A DNA stretch of 64,000 bases from Macrostomum hystrix (lineage: Eukaryota; Platyhelminthes; Macrostomidae), in assembly GCA_950097015.1 (NCBI GenBank), contig CATNEN010000034.1, positions 6,466,501-6,530,500 on the forward strand, read 5' to 3'. Positions 1-9,385 of the stretch are shown piece by piece. Numbering within the stretch: position 1 is the stretch's first letter; each line of letters begins with the position of its first letter. The position numbers were made by a program, and so were the translations under genes. Under the pieces are notes generated by a model. That model worked only from the letters and a program-made list of their open reading frames with translations, searched no databases and was not told the origin of the DNA.

Positions 1-290
1 AGATTATCAGACGATTTTTGAGAGATTATCAGACGATCTTTGAGAGATTATCAGACGATCTTTGAGAGATTATCAGACGATCTTTGAGACGATCTTTGAG
101 AGATTATCAGACGATCTTTGAGAGATTATCAGACGGTCTTTGAGAGATTATCCGACGATTTTTTAGAGATTTTCATACGATCTTTGAGAGATTATCAGAC
201 GATTTTTGGGAGATTATCCGACGATTTTTTAGAGATTATCAGACGATCTTTGAGAGATTATCAGACAATTTTTGAGAGATTATCTCTAAT
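1..290. repeat. 22-bp minisatellite (cut by window start)
   Basis: About 13 head-to-tail copies of a unit built on AGATTATCAGACGATC followed by TTTGAG, with some diverged copies (TTTTTAGAGATT). The array is cut by the left window edge. A 68-aa open frame from 118 is only the translated repeat. Confidence 0.9.
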
Positions 291-779
291 TCCAGTTTAC
301 AGTTTTCCAATTCTAATTTTCTAATTTTCAAGCGTGTCAATTTTTCGCCGATATCAAAAGTGTCAGAGTGCAGTCAGAGTGCTAGGCAAGGTAGGAACTC
401 AAATATTCTGTTTGGGGGAAAAATTATAATTAGTGAATCTATGAGATGTTATATCCTTATCGATTGTCAACACAATTTTTAGAAAGAAATGGCAACTAAA
501 CAAAAGCAGTTCATAATTATAAACAAAGTTCTGATACATCATGGGAAGTGATTTAGTGCGAGAAACTTATGTCAGAAAGTCAGAAAATATCGGTGACTTC
601 TAACAATGCTTCATTTGTGAATTTCGCTTGCAAAAAAAACTAAATTCGTTTTGACTTCTCACCCTATGGTTCGACGATTCAACGAGACCCTGACAACGTG
701 GGCGCATTGGGACATTTCATTAAACAAAAGTGCATCTGAAATAACATCTTGACTGTCAGACAACTGGTTTCACAGTCAC
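291..779. other. Unique AT-rich sequence, probably RIM-like intron 1
   Basis: Non-repetitive DNA between two arrays. No exon of the RIM-like gene, RNA gene or transposon end was recognised. It most likely belongs to intron 1 of the minus-strand gene starting at 1738, because the rest of the zinc finger is not found in the window. Confidence 0.4.
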
Positions 780-1368
780 ACAAGCACTACCTGGGTCACT
801 CCAGCACTACCTGGGTCACTCCAGCACTACTTGGATCACTCCAGCAGCTGGGTCACTCCAGCACTACCTGGGTCACTCCAGCACTACCTGAGTCACTCCT
901 GAGTCTCACCTGAGTCACTCCTGAGTCTCACCTGAGTCACTCCTGAGTCTCACCTGAGTCACTCCTGAGTCTCACCTGAGTCACTCCTGAGTCTCACCTG
1001 AGTCACTCCTGAGTCTCACCTGAGTCACTCCTGAGTCTCACCTGAGTCACTCCTGAGTCTCACCTGAGTCACTCCTGAGTCTCACCTGAGTCACTCCAGC
1101 ACTACCTGAGTCACTCCAGCACTACCTGAGTCACTCCAGCACTACCTGAGTCACTCCAGCACTACCTGAGTCACTCCAGCACTACCTGAGTCACTCCAGC
1201 ACTACCTGAGTCACTCCAGCACTACCTGAGTCACTCCAGCACTACCTGAGTCACTCCAGCACTACCTGAGTCACTCCAGCACTACCTGAGTCACTCCAGC
1301 ACTACCTGAGTCACTCTTGAGTCTCACCTGAGTCACTCCAGCACTACCTGAGTCACTCTTGAGTCTCA
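780..1368. repeat. Compound 20/22-bp minisatellite with repeated splice-donor motif
   Basis: Two interleaved units. One is about 22 bp and reads, on the minus strand, CTCAGGTGAGACTC plus AGGAGTGA. The other is 20 bp and reads CTCAGGTAGTGCTGGAGTGA. The array touches the donor of the RIM-like exon at 1370/1369, so the real junction CTCAG/GTGAGA is itself the first copy. Every 22-bp unit carries a perfect copy of that donor. Confidence 0.9.
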
Positions 1369-1369
1369 C

Positions 1370-1738
1370 CTGAGTCGGTTTCAGGCTGACCCTGCTGCCG
1401 CACCTGGAGCACGTCTTCAATCGGCACTTGTGACAGACGTGGCCTATGCCGCCGCCACTGCCGCTGGAACCTCCGTCGCTTGATGTCGAATGTCTCCCGG
1501 ATGATCGGCGACAGATCTGGCAGGCGGTCGATTCAGCCGATGATGCCGCACCAGATGCCGCCAATGCGCTTGAAGTCGCAGCTGCATCTGAGGTCCTTCG
1601 GTCTGGATCCTCCAGCTGCTGCTGCTGCTGCCGGCCGAGCTCATCCTGGATGCCCCTGAATGCGGTTTCGGCTTGGTCTGAGACTTGCTTGGCCTGATTG
1701 GACACCCAGTCCAGCACTTTGCCAAAGCCAAAGTTCAT
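1370..1738 (-). CDS. RIM-like (Rab3-interacting molecule) first coding exon, partial
   Basis: The minus-strand exon starts with ATG at 1738 and ends at a donor CTCAG/GTGAGA at 1370/1369, giving about 123 residues. It has an N-terminal amphipathic helix, a Gln run, a Ser/Ala-rich linker, then a FYVE-type zinc finger: CQIC, HVCHKC and CSRCG followed by RVSLK. The order CxxC...GHxCxxC-x4-CxxCG-x-xVSL is characteristic of RIM/UNC-10, the active-zone scaffold that binds Rab3 and Munc13 at presynaptic release sites. The last Cys pair, the PDZ and the C2 domains must lie in exons beyond the left edge. The usual RIM N-terminal helix before the finger is not recognisable, and about 20 Ser/Gly-rich residues are inserted inside the finger. 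Other Rab effectors with this finger (rabphilin, Noc2) are possible but the CG-x-xVSL tail fits RIM best. Confidence 0.65.
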
Positions 1739-2829
1739 TCTAGGTCTTGTGCTCTGCTAAAGCTGGCATGCTTGACTAGCAGAGCACCGGGTGACTGCGC
1801 TGCTAATTTTGTTTTAAACCTATCTCTGAGCACACATATATAAAATGCGTGAGAAATGTAGTTATATAGATGGGATCAGCTATAGTTGCTCAGCTAGAGC
1901 TGCCCTTCTGCTCATTGGCGATGATAGCGGCTTGGCAACTGAGCAGGGTTGGGGTGGCTGCCGGCCGGGTAGGAATTTGGGGAAGGGAAGGAGAGGGGAC
2001 GCAGACCAGAGAGTACGGAATCGTTCAACGGCAGAAAAACGAGGAGGAGGAAAGGAGAGAGAAGGAATGGTGGGGATAGAAGTATGTGTGTGTGTACTCA
2101 GATGTACTCAAAGTTTCTCCTCAAGCGGGGGTCCATCCCAATCTTTACTAACTCAGCTTATTGATCCCCGGCCATCCTGGGGGAGAGAGAGAGAAGGAGA
2201 GAGATAGGGGAGACTGAGCTACGGATGCGAAAGGAAGAGGAAGAGAAGGTTTTGGGAAGAGTCGAGCAGATTGACGCGCCATAAAATTGTGCACTTTTAG
2301 CCATCGGACTGATAGGACTATATATGGCTACCTGCTGCTGTGCGTATGTGTGCGTGCGTGTGTTCCCGAGTGACGTCAGGACTGGATGGGCCATAGACAG
2401 CAAGGAAATACGAGTATATTAACATTTTTTTAACTGGTGCTGTTTATTTCGATTTGTAAATTGTAGGTATTTAATCTCGCACTTTGTTTAATGTTAAGCC
2501 TCATTTTTCCTTACGAAACTAAAAAATAGTGACTGTCTCACATTTTTCACGCTCTACTATTAGTAGTTTCTTGAATTTTAGGGAGAATTTGAATTTGCGG
2601 GGGGTGAATTTGGCCAGTCGGGAATAATCTGGGGCCAACCAGTTTGGATGGATCAGGGCCACTAGCCGGCTGCAAACAAAACAGTGTAAACAGTCGCCCT
2701 AGGGTATCTGCCTCATTGTTTGGCAGCTTAGTTACCGGGCGTCAGGCCCATAATGGGTCAGAGTGGGATGATAATTTGACCGGATGCCTTCACCGCCTTG
2801 ATGATTAGGCCCGCGCCGCTCTGTTCTGT
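1739..2829. other. 5' flank of the RIM-like gene, low-complexity patches
   Basis: Probable 5' UTR/promoter of the minus-strand RIM-like gene. It holds purine-rich (GGAGAGAG) and TGTGTG patches and a TATA-like run near 1835-1845. Overlapping short open frames at 1845-2207 and 2158-2403 are repetitive in composition and not supported. Part of 2600-2850 could be a downstream exon of the unknown minus-strand gene starting at 3843, since an acceptor-like TGTAACAG lies at about 2830, but neither reading frame there is recognisable. Confidence 0.3.
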
Positions 2830-2839
2830 TACATGCGAG

Positions 2840-3560
2840 GACATGAGATGGGAGAGAGGAGGAGGGAGAGAGAGGAGACGGGAGGAGGAGAGAGGAGGTG
2901 GGAGAGAGAGGAGATGGGAGAGAGAGAAGATGGGAGAGAGAGGAGATGGGAGGAGAGAGGAGATGGGAGAGAGAGGAGATGGGAGAGAGAGGAGATGGGA
3001 GAGAGGAGATGGGAGAGAGAGGAGATGGGAGAGAGGAGATGAGAGAGAGGAGATGAGTGAGAGGAGATGGGAGAGAGGAGATGGGAGAGAGAGGAGATGA
3101 GAGAGAGGAGATGGGAGAGAGGAGATGGGAGAGAGAGGAGATGGGAGAGAGGAGATGAGAGAGAGGAGATGGGAGAGAGAGGAGATGTGAGAGAGAGGAG
3201 ATGGGAGAGAGAGGAGATGGGAGAGAGAGGAAATGTGAGAGAGAGGAGATGGGAGAGAGAGGAGATGGGAGAGAGAGGAGATGGGAGAGAGAGGAAATGT
3301 GAGAGAGAGGAGATGGGAGAGAGAGGAGATGGGAGAGAGAGGAGATGGGAGAGAGGAGATAGGAGAGAGAGGAGATGGGAGAGAGAGGAGATGGGAGAGA
3401 GAGGAGACGGGAGAGAGATGGGAGAGAGAGGAGATGGGAGAGGAGATAGGAGAGAGAGGAGATGGGAGAGAGAGGAGATGGGAGAGAGAGGAGATGGGAG
3501 AGAGAGGAGATGGGAGAGAGAGGAGATGGGAGAGAGAGGAGATGGGAGAGAGGAGATGGG
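2840..3560. repeat. Purine-rich minisatellite, GGGAGAGAGAGGAGAT units
   Basis: About 45 copies of a 16-bp unit GGGAGAGAGAGGAGAT with 12-14 bp variants. All purine on the plus strand, so on the minus strand it is a very long polypyrimidine tract lying between the donor of the exon at 3717 and an acceptor-like TGTAACAG. Long open frames on both strands (284 aa on minus, 178 aa on plus) are translations of the repeat. Confidence 0.92.
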
Positions 3561-3716
3561 ATGGCAAAGTAGCAGAGAGGAAGACAGGAGATGGAAGAGT
3601 TAGAGAGGCCAAGGGATGATTGGGATGAGAGACAGAGAATAATAGTGGATTGAGGGATTTATTTAAGATGGAGAAATAAAATGAATTAATAAATAATGCT
3701 CGCGGCCGTCAACTCA

Positions 3717-3843
3717 CCCAGCTCTGTTAGACGGTTTCTCCTTCAGTGTTCGAATGAGCTCCCTCTGCAGTTCCGTGGTCTCAGGCTTGGCTGCGGCGTT
3801 GCCAGATGTCGCAGTGCCTTGGAGTGACTTGGCCAATAGACTC
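3717..3843 (-). CDS. Unknown protein, first coding exon
   Basis: The minus strand has ATG at 3843 followed by about 42 in-frame codons ending at a good donor (GCTGG/GTGAGT). The peptide begins MSLLAKSLQGTATSG and contains ELQRELIRTLKEKPSNRAG, a short charged helix-like segment. Codon use is GC-rich as in the other exons here. An acceptor-like AACAG lies about 21 bases upstream of the ATG, so the array at 3905-4850 would be in a 5' UTR intron. I do not recognise the family, and the next exon is not certain (a candidate is near 2760-2830). Confidence 0.35.
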
Positions 3844-3904
3844 ATGGCTCACGGCCCCGAATCAGCCTGTTACATTCCAATTGCAACTCTTCTCAACAAC
3901 ACTC

Positions 3905-4850
3905 AGCAACTCTCTGAGTTCTCAGGAAGTCTTCTGGGGATCTCTGAGTTCTCAGGAAGTCTTTCACGATCTCTGAGTTCTCAGGAAGTCTTCTGGGGAT
4001 CTCTGAGTTCTAAGGGACTATTCTGGGATCTCTGAGTTCTAAGGGACTATTCTGGGATCTCTGAGTTCTAAGGGACTCTTCTGGGATCTCTGAGTTCTAA
4101 GGGACCCTTCTGGGATCTCTGAGTTCTAAGGGACTATTCTGGGATCTCTGAGTTCTAAGGGACTATTCTGGGATCTCTGAGTTCTAAGGGACTCTTCTGG
4201 GATCTCTGAGTTCTAAGGGACCCTTCTGGGATCTCTGAGTTCTAAGGGACTATTCTGGGATCTCTGAGTTCTAAGGGACTATTCTGGGATCTCTGAGTTC
4301 TAAGGGACTCTTCTGGGATCTCTGAGTTCTAAGGGACCCTTCTGGGATCTCTGAGTTCTAAGGGACTATTCTGGGATCTCTGAGTTCTAAGGGACTATTC
4401 TGGGATCTCTGAGTTCTAAGGGACTATTCTGGGATCTCTGAGTTCTAAGGGACTATTCTGGGATCTCTGAGTTCTAAGAAAGAAGAAGTTCTCTGAGTTC
4501 TAAGGGACTCTTCTGGGATCTCTGAGTTCTAAGGGACTATTCTGGGATCTCTGAGTTCTAAGGGACTCTTCTGGGATCTCTGAGTTCTAAGGGACTATTC
4601 TGGGATCTCTGAGTTCTAAGGGACTCTTCTGGGATCTCTGAGTTCTAAGGGACTCTTCTGGGATCTCTGAGTTCTAAGGGACTATTCTGGGATCTCTGAG
4701 TTCTAAGGGACTCTTCTGGGATCTCTGAGTTCTAATGGACTATTCTGGGATCTCTGAGTTCTAAGGGACTATTCTGGGATCTCTGAGTTCTAAGGGACTC
4801 TTCTGGGATCTCTGAGTTCTAAGGGACTCTTCTGAGATCTCAGAGTTGTC
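3905..4850. repeat. 29-bp minisatellite
   Basis: About 31 copies of a 29-bp unit, GGGATCTCTGAGTTCTAAGG plus GACTATTCT, with a recurring T-to-C variant (GACCCTTCT, GACTCTTCT) spaced so that groups of four units repeat. One copy near 4478-4500 is disrupted by AAGAAAGAAGAAG. Confidence 0.93.
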
Positions 4851-5685
4851 TGACTGACAATTGTGCAATAAATGGTTCAGTGCGAGACGCCACGTAGAAG
4901 ACAGACAGACCTACTCACAGATCGTGAAAATCTGGGCGCAGTGTAAGCGATCGCGCCACAATTTAACAGAGTCGGTTGAGCAGAGTCGGTACCGGGGGTT
5001 CTATTAAAACTGCGCGATCAACAAATCAGCAACAGCACTAAGAATTAGCTGCTTATTTGGCGACACACAAAGGCGACCCCCAAAACTACTTGTTTTCTTC
5101 CTGTCTGCTCCGAACAGATCTCCGCTGAGTTCATATGCTCAGTTCGTGCACATAGCAGACTCAACTTTGAGCAAGTGGAAATGAGGAAGAGAAAAATGGC
5201 TTCAAGGGTTTACAGGGACCTCGGCAGTGAGCAGAATTTGTCGCATTTTTCTGTCCCGAAATTTCCGTGCACCCGCAACCTCCCCCGAGTAGAAATCACA
5301 TTCTTTGGCGCAGTAGAAAAATAGCATGGAAATATTTTGTAGGAAATAAAGTTTTCGTTTTCTTGCATGCTTTTAGTGCTCACCCTAAATTGCTGCTTCT
5401 CAGGCGATGCCAGAAGTTCGAGTCGCAATTCATTAAACTCAATGCAGGCTTGAGCTGAGCACAGGTAAGGCTGGGAGAAAACTAGATACAGACCTGACAG
5501 GCCTCATCCAGCCTCTGTGCCCCATTAAATCCTGCTCGATCTTCGACTCACCCTTCCCTTATCTTTTCTACCTTAAAAGGCTGTCTTTTTAGCTAGGCAA
5601 GAGTAGCCTGCAGCTTCATCACCTGCTCACATCTGCCCGTGTGTGACGTCAGCTCTCGCAGTTGCTTCATCCCCGATGACGCAGA
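4851..5685. other. Unique intergenic sequence
   Basis: No exon, RNA gene or transposon end recognised. Two overlapping 60-70 aa frames on opposite strands (5210-5458) have no recognisable features. Confidence 0.3.
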
Positions 5686-6207
<522 letters not shown>

Positions 6208-7108
6208 GATCAGAGTTCCCACGTGTCTGTCGCAGCTATTCTGCTTATCGAGTGTATCGAACTGCACTCACGAGTGTGTCCACTAGGGTATCTTAGATTT
6301 TTTCTCTAGAAATACTATCTATATGTCTACTGCACTACTTACGGGAGTAAGTAGAGTGCTTAGCAAGTTGAGCAGAGTTGGGTACGGAGAAAGAGTGCTT
6401 CTCTGCTCTGATGCTTGCGGGCAGGCCGCTGCATTGCATGGAGGTTGCAGCAATCCAGTCGATAAGCCGGGATCAATCGGGCTATCAATGTAGGAGCTGC
6501 AGCAGACTCGAGCTCAAAGAAGAAAAAAGGAAAACTCGGGAAGCAGCAGGAAGTCTAACCGGGGGGGGGTGAACTGTTCACCTCCACGAAATGCGATCCG
6601 GTCAATGTCAACTAGCCTGACAGCAGAGGGGGGAGAATTATCCCCTTCCATGCCCGCCCGCTAGTCGAGCCGCAATTCGCCGGTTGGATTAACGAAGGGA
6701 TAAATCTTTCAGTTTGAGCCGGGTCGATGAGCAGTGCCCTAAATGCCAAAGATATCCAAAATCGAAGCAGAGAGGAATTTGCGGAAAAGCGGGGGAATGA
6801 TTTTCCTTAGATTTTTTCCATTATCCCCTGATGCCTAACTACAACTTGGGCGGTACACAGGCGCTCACAAAGGCTCTTTGTGTTGTCGTTTCATCTTGGG
6901 GGATTTACTTGAAAAAAGCATTTTACATGCCCATGCTACTAAAGCGCATTGTGTTTGCAGGTTATTGAGTGGACCGATGATGGAAATGCGGGTGCATTTT
7001 AAATCCTGTGATTGGGTCATTTAGTCTGATTGCTCTCAGCAAATAATTTCAGTTTGATAAGAGATTCAAATCACCTGTGTAAATACATTCAAGAGCCGTT
7101 TCCTGCCA
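6208..7108. other. Unique sequence, no gene recognised
   Basis: Moderately GC-rich to 6700, then AT-rich. A 64-aa frame at 6378 has no recognisable domain. No RNA gene or transposon end was seen. Confidence 0.3.
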
Positions 7109-7992
7109 TATTAGCCTGCAATCAGCAGCTAGATTAGCCTGCAATCAGCAGCTAGATTAGTCTGCAATCAGCAGCTAGATTAGCCTGCAATCTAGCAGCT
7201 AGATTAGTCCTGCAATCAGCAGCTAGATTAGCCTGCAATCAGCAGCTAGATTAGTCTGCAATCAGCAGCTAGATTAGCCTGCAATCAGCAGCTAGATTAG
7301 CCTGCAATCAGCAGCTAGATTAGCCTGCAATCAGCAGCTAGATTAGTCTGCAATCAGCAGCTAGATTAGTCCTGCAATCAGCAGCTAGATTAGCCTGCAA
7401 TCAGCAGCTAGATTAGTCTGCAATCAGCAGCTAGATTAGCCTGCAATCAGCAGCTAGATTAGCCTGCAATCAGCAGCTAGATTAGCCTGCAATCAGCAGC
7501 TAGATTAGCCTGCAATCAGCAGCTAGATTAGCCTGCAATCAGCAGCTAGATTAGTCTGCAATCAGCAGCTAGATTAGTCTGCAATCAGCAGCTAGATTAG
7601 TCTGCAATCAGCAGCTAGATTAGCCTGCAATCAGCAGCTAGATTAGTCTGCAATCAGCAGCTAGATTAGTCTGCAATCAGCAGCTAGATTAGCCTGCAAT
7701 CAGCAGCTAGATTAGCCTGCAATCAGCAGCTAGATTAGCCTGCAATCAGCAGCTAGATTAGCCTGCAATCAGCAGCTAGATTAGCCTGCAATCAGCAGCT
7801 AGATTAGCCTGCAATCAGCAGCTAGATTAGCCTGCAATCAGCAGCTAGATTAGTCTGCAATCAGCAGCTAGATTAGTCTGCAATCAGCAGCTAGATTAGT
7901 CTGCAATCAGCAGCTAGATTAGCCTGCAATCAGCAGCTAGATTAGCCTGCAATCAGCAGCTAGATTAGTCTGCAATCAGCAGCTAGATTAGA
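7109..7992. repeat. 23-bp minisatellite
   Basis: About 38 copies of the 23-bp unit ATTAGCCTGCAATCAGCAGC plus TAG, differing almost only at one C/T (GCCTGC or GTCTGC). It is very homogeneous, implying recent expansion or ongoing homogenisation. Confidence 0.95.
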
Positions 7993-8150
7993 CTGCAAGC
8001 AACAAAATGTTACTGCAAGCAACAGAAACTGTTCTCTGCAGTAGAATTGTCTGTAATCATCAGGTAACAGAAACTGTAATCTGCAGTAGAATTGTCTGTA
8101 ATCATCAGGCAACAGAAACTGTAATCTGCATTAGAATTGTCTGTAATAAG
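7993..8150. repeat. About 45-bp repeat, three diverged copies
   Basis: Three copies of a unit containing GTAATCTGCAGTAGAATTGT followed by CTGTAATCATCAGGCAACAG. It adjoins the 23-bp array and shares CTGCAA/AATCATCAG words with it, so the two may be related by divergence. Confidence 0.75.
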
Positions 8151-8331
8151 CGTATTAAAAATCAATAAATGAAGACTTAGTGGCGGCACAGTTTTTGCTT
8201 ATATAATTTTTTTATGTCAGATAATCCGATAGGCAGGAGTGTAGGAGCATGACTACGGTTTTGTATTTGTAAGTGAGTGCGGCAAGACAAGACAATAAGG
8301 ACAGATTCTTACACTTTTTTGAAAAATAATT

Positions 8332-8563
8332 TTAGTAGACTTTCTGCGCACTGTAATCGTCATCTCCAAAAGCGGACATGGTCACGCGGTAAAAAAAACA
8401 ACCGAAAGTACAGAAAAATGGAATTAAAAGTGCACAGCCGGTATTTATCATAGAAAATATTAGTACATTTAAAGTGTGTTCAAAGTGCTGCTTATCTGAT
8501 CTATTTAGACTTTGTAGTCCTATGAATACGGATATTACACAACACACTACGATGAAAAGCTCA
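8332..8563 (-). CDS. Terminal exon of a possible multi-pass membrane protein
   Basis: The minus-strand frame enters through an acceptor-like TTGTTATAG with a good pyrimidine tract and stops at 8332. It has two hydrophobic stretches, around FIVVCCVISVFIGL and LIFSMINTGCALLIPFF, then a short polar tail SAFGDDDYSAQKVY. Hydrophobic spacing suggests the last two membrane passes of a small multi-pass protein. The family is not recognised. The frame to the exon-like segment at 8707-8973 could not be joined with a clean donor, so the two may or may not be one gene. Confidence 0.35.
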
Positions 8564-8706
8564 CTATAACAAGTAAAACAAATATAGGTGCAAATAGTTA
8601 CAAATATATATATAAATATTCGATAACATCTTGTTTGAAGCGGAAAATAACAAGAGCAACACTTCTTGTGAGTTGTGCTACCTTTTCATTTTCATCACAT
8701 TCTAGA

Positions 8707-8973
8707 CTATAGACTGTTACAAAGATCCGAAATGATGATGTAGTTAGCACTGATATTAAACGGGTACATTCCAGGTGTCAGCAACACGTCCAAAAATATA
8801 TTATTTTTATTACTCATTACACCTGCCCAAATTCTCTTGGATGTGCAGCCGATAGCATCGGTGCATCCGAAGGCTGCGTACAGCTGTCTGTCAAATTTAC
8901 ATTCCATTCCACTCACGACAAATTTACACTGCATGCACAACTTCCCAATACAGATCGAAGACAGCCACCTCAT
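8707..8973 (-). CDS. Cys-rich possible extracellular exon, hypothetical
   Basis: A minus-strand 88-codon frame with ATG at 8973. It has seven or more Cys residues, among them LCMQCKF, GMECKF and GCTDAIGCT, with a NIS glycosylation sequon, consistent with an extracellular loop between membrane passes. It could be the exon preceding the membrane exon at 8332-8563, but the phase does not match at the obvious donors. No family recognised. Confidence 0.25.
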   Translation of the reverse strand: MRWLSSICIGKLCMQCKFVVSGMECKFDRQLYAAFGCTDAIGCTSKRIWAGVMSNKNNIFLDVLLTPGMYPFNISANYIIISDLCNSL

Positions 8974-9009
8974 GATTCGCGAAGCCTTTCTACTATTTTA
9001 AACAAACCC

Positions 9010-9255
9010 TTTATTTTCTTACCCCCAGACAGCCACCCACGCCCCTTGCTCCTGGCCTCATAACCATCATTCCAGTCAGACCCCTGACTTTCTTACCCTA
9101 GACAGCCACCCATCCCAGCCAGACCCTTAATTTTCTTACCCTAGACAGCCACCCATCCGAGCCAGACCCTTAATTTTCTTACCCTAGACAGCAACCTCAC
9201 GCCACGCGTCTCTCCAAACCATTATTCCAGACAGAACCCTCATTTTCTTGCTATG
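9010..9255. repeat. About 50-bp repeat, 4 copies
   Basis: Four imperfect copies sharing ACAGCCACCCATCC, AGCCAGACCCTTAATTTTCT and TACCCTAG. The minus-strand version contains CTAGGGTAAGAA, again donor-like. A TTTATT (AATAAA on minus) at 9010-9015 could serve as poly(A) signal of the glutamate receptor gene. Confidence 0.7.
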
Positions 9256-9385
9256 AAAAGTCACCAGTCACAGTGAACTTTTAACCGACCGATTATTCCA
9301 AAGATAGAGAGATCTATTTGATTCGTTAATGGCGTCAATAGTTAAACGATAATATCAATTTGAACGCCATCATTGACAAGCTTTT

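Noticed and set aside
1845-2403. Short protein genes upstream of the RIM-like exon
   Set aside because: Low-complexity purine/TG-rich frames on both strands with no domain or splice support.
2758-3612. 284-aa Ser/Pro/Leu-rich minus frame and basic RERRWERE plus frames
   Set aside because: Direct translation of the GGGAGAGAGAGGAGAT array on each strand.
7109-7992. CRISPR-like regular array
   Set aside because: Units are contiguous with no unique spacers, in a eukaryotic genome; it is a minisatellite.
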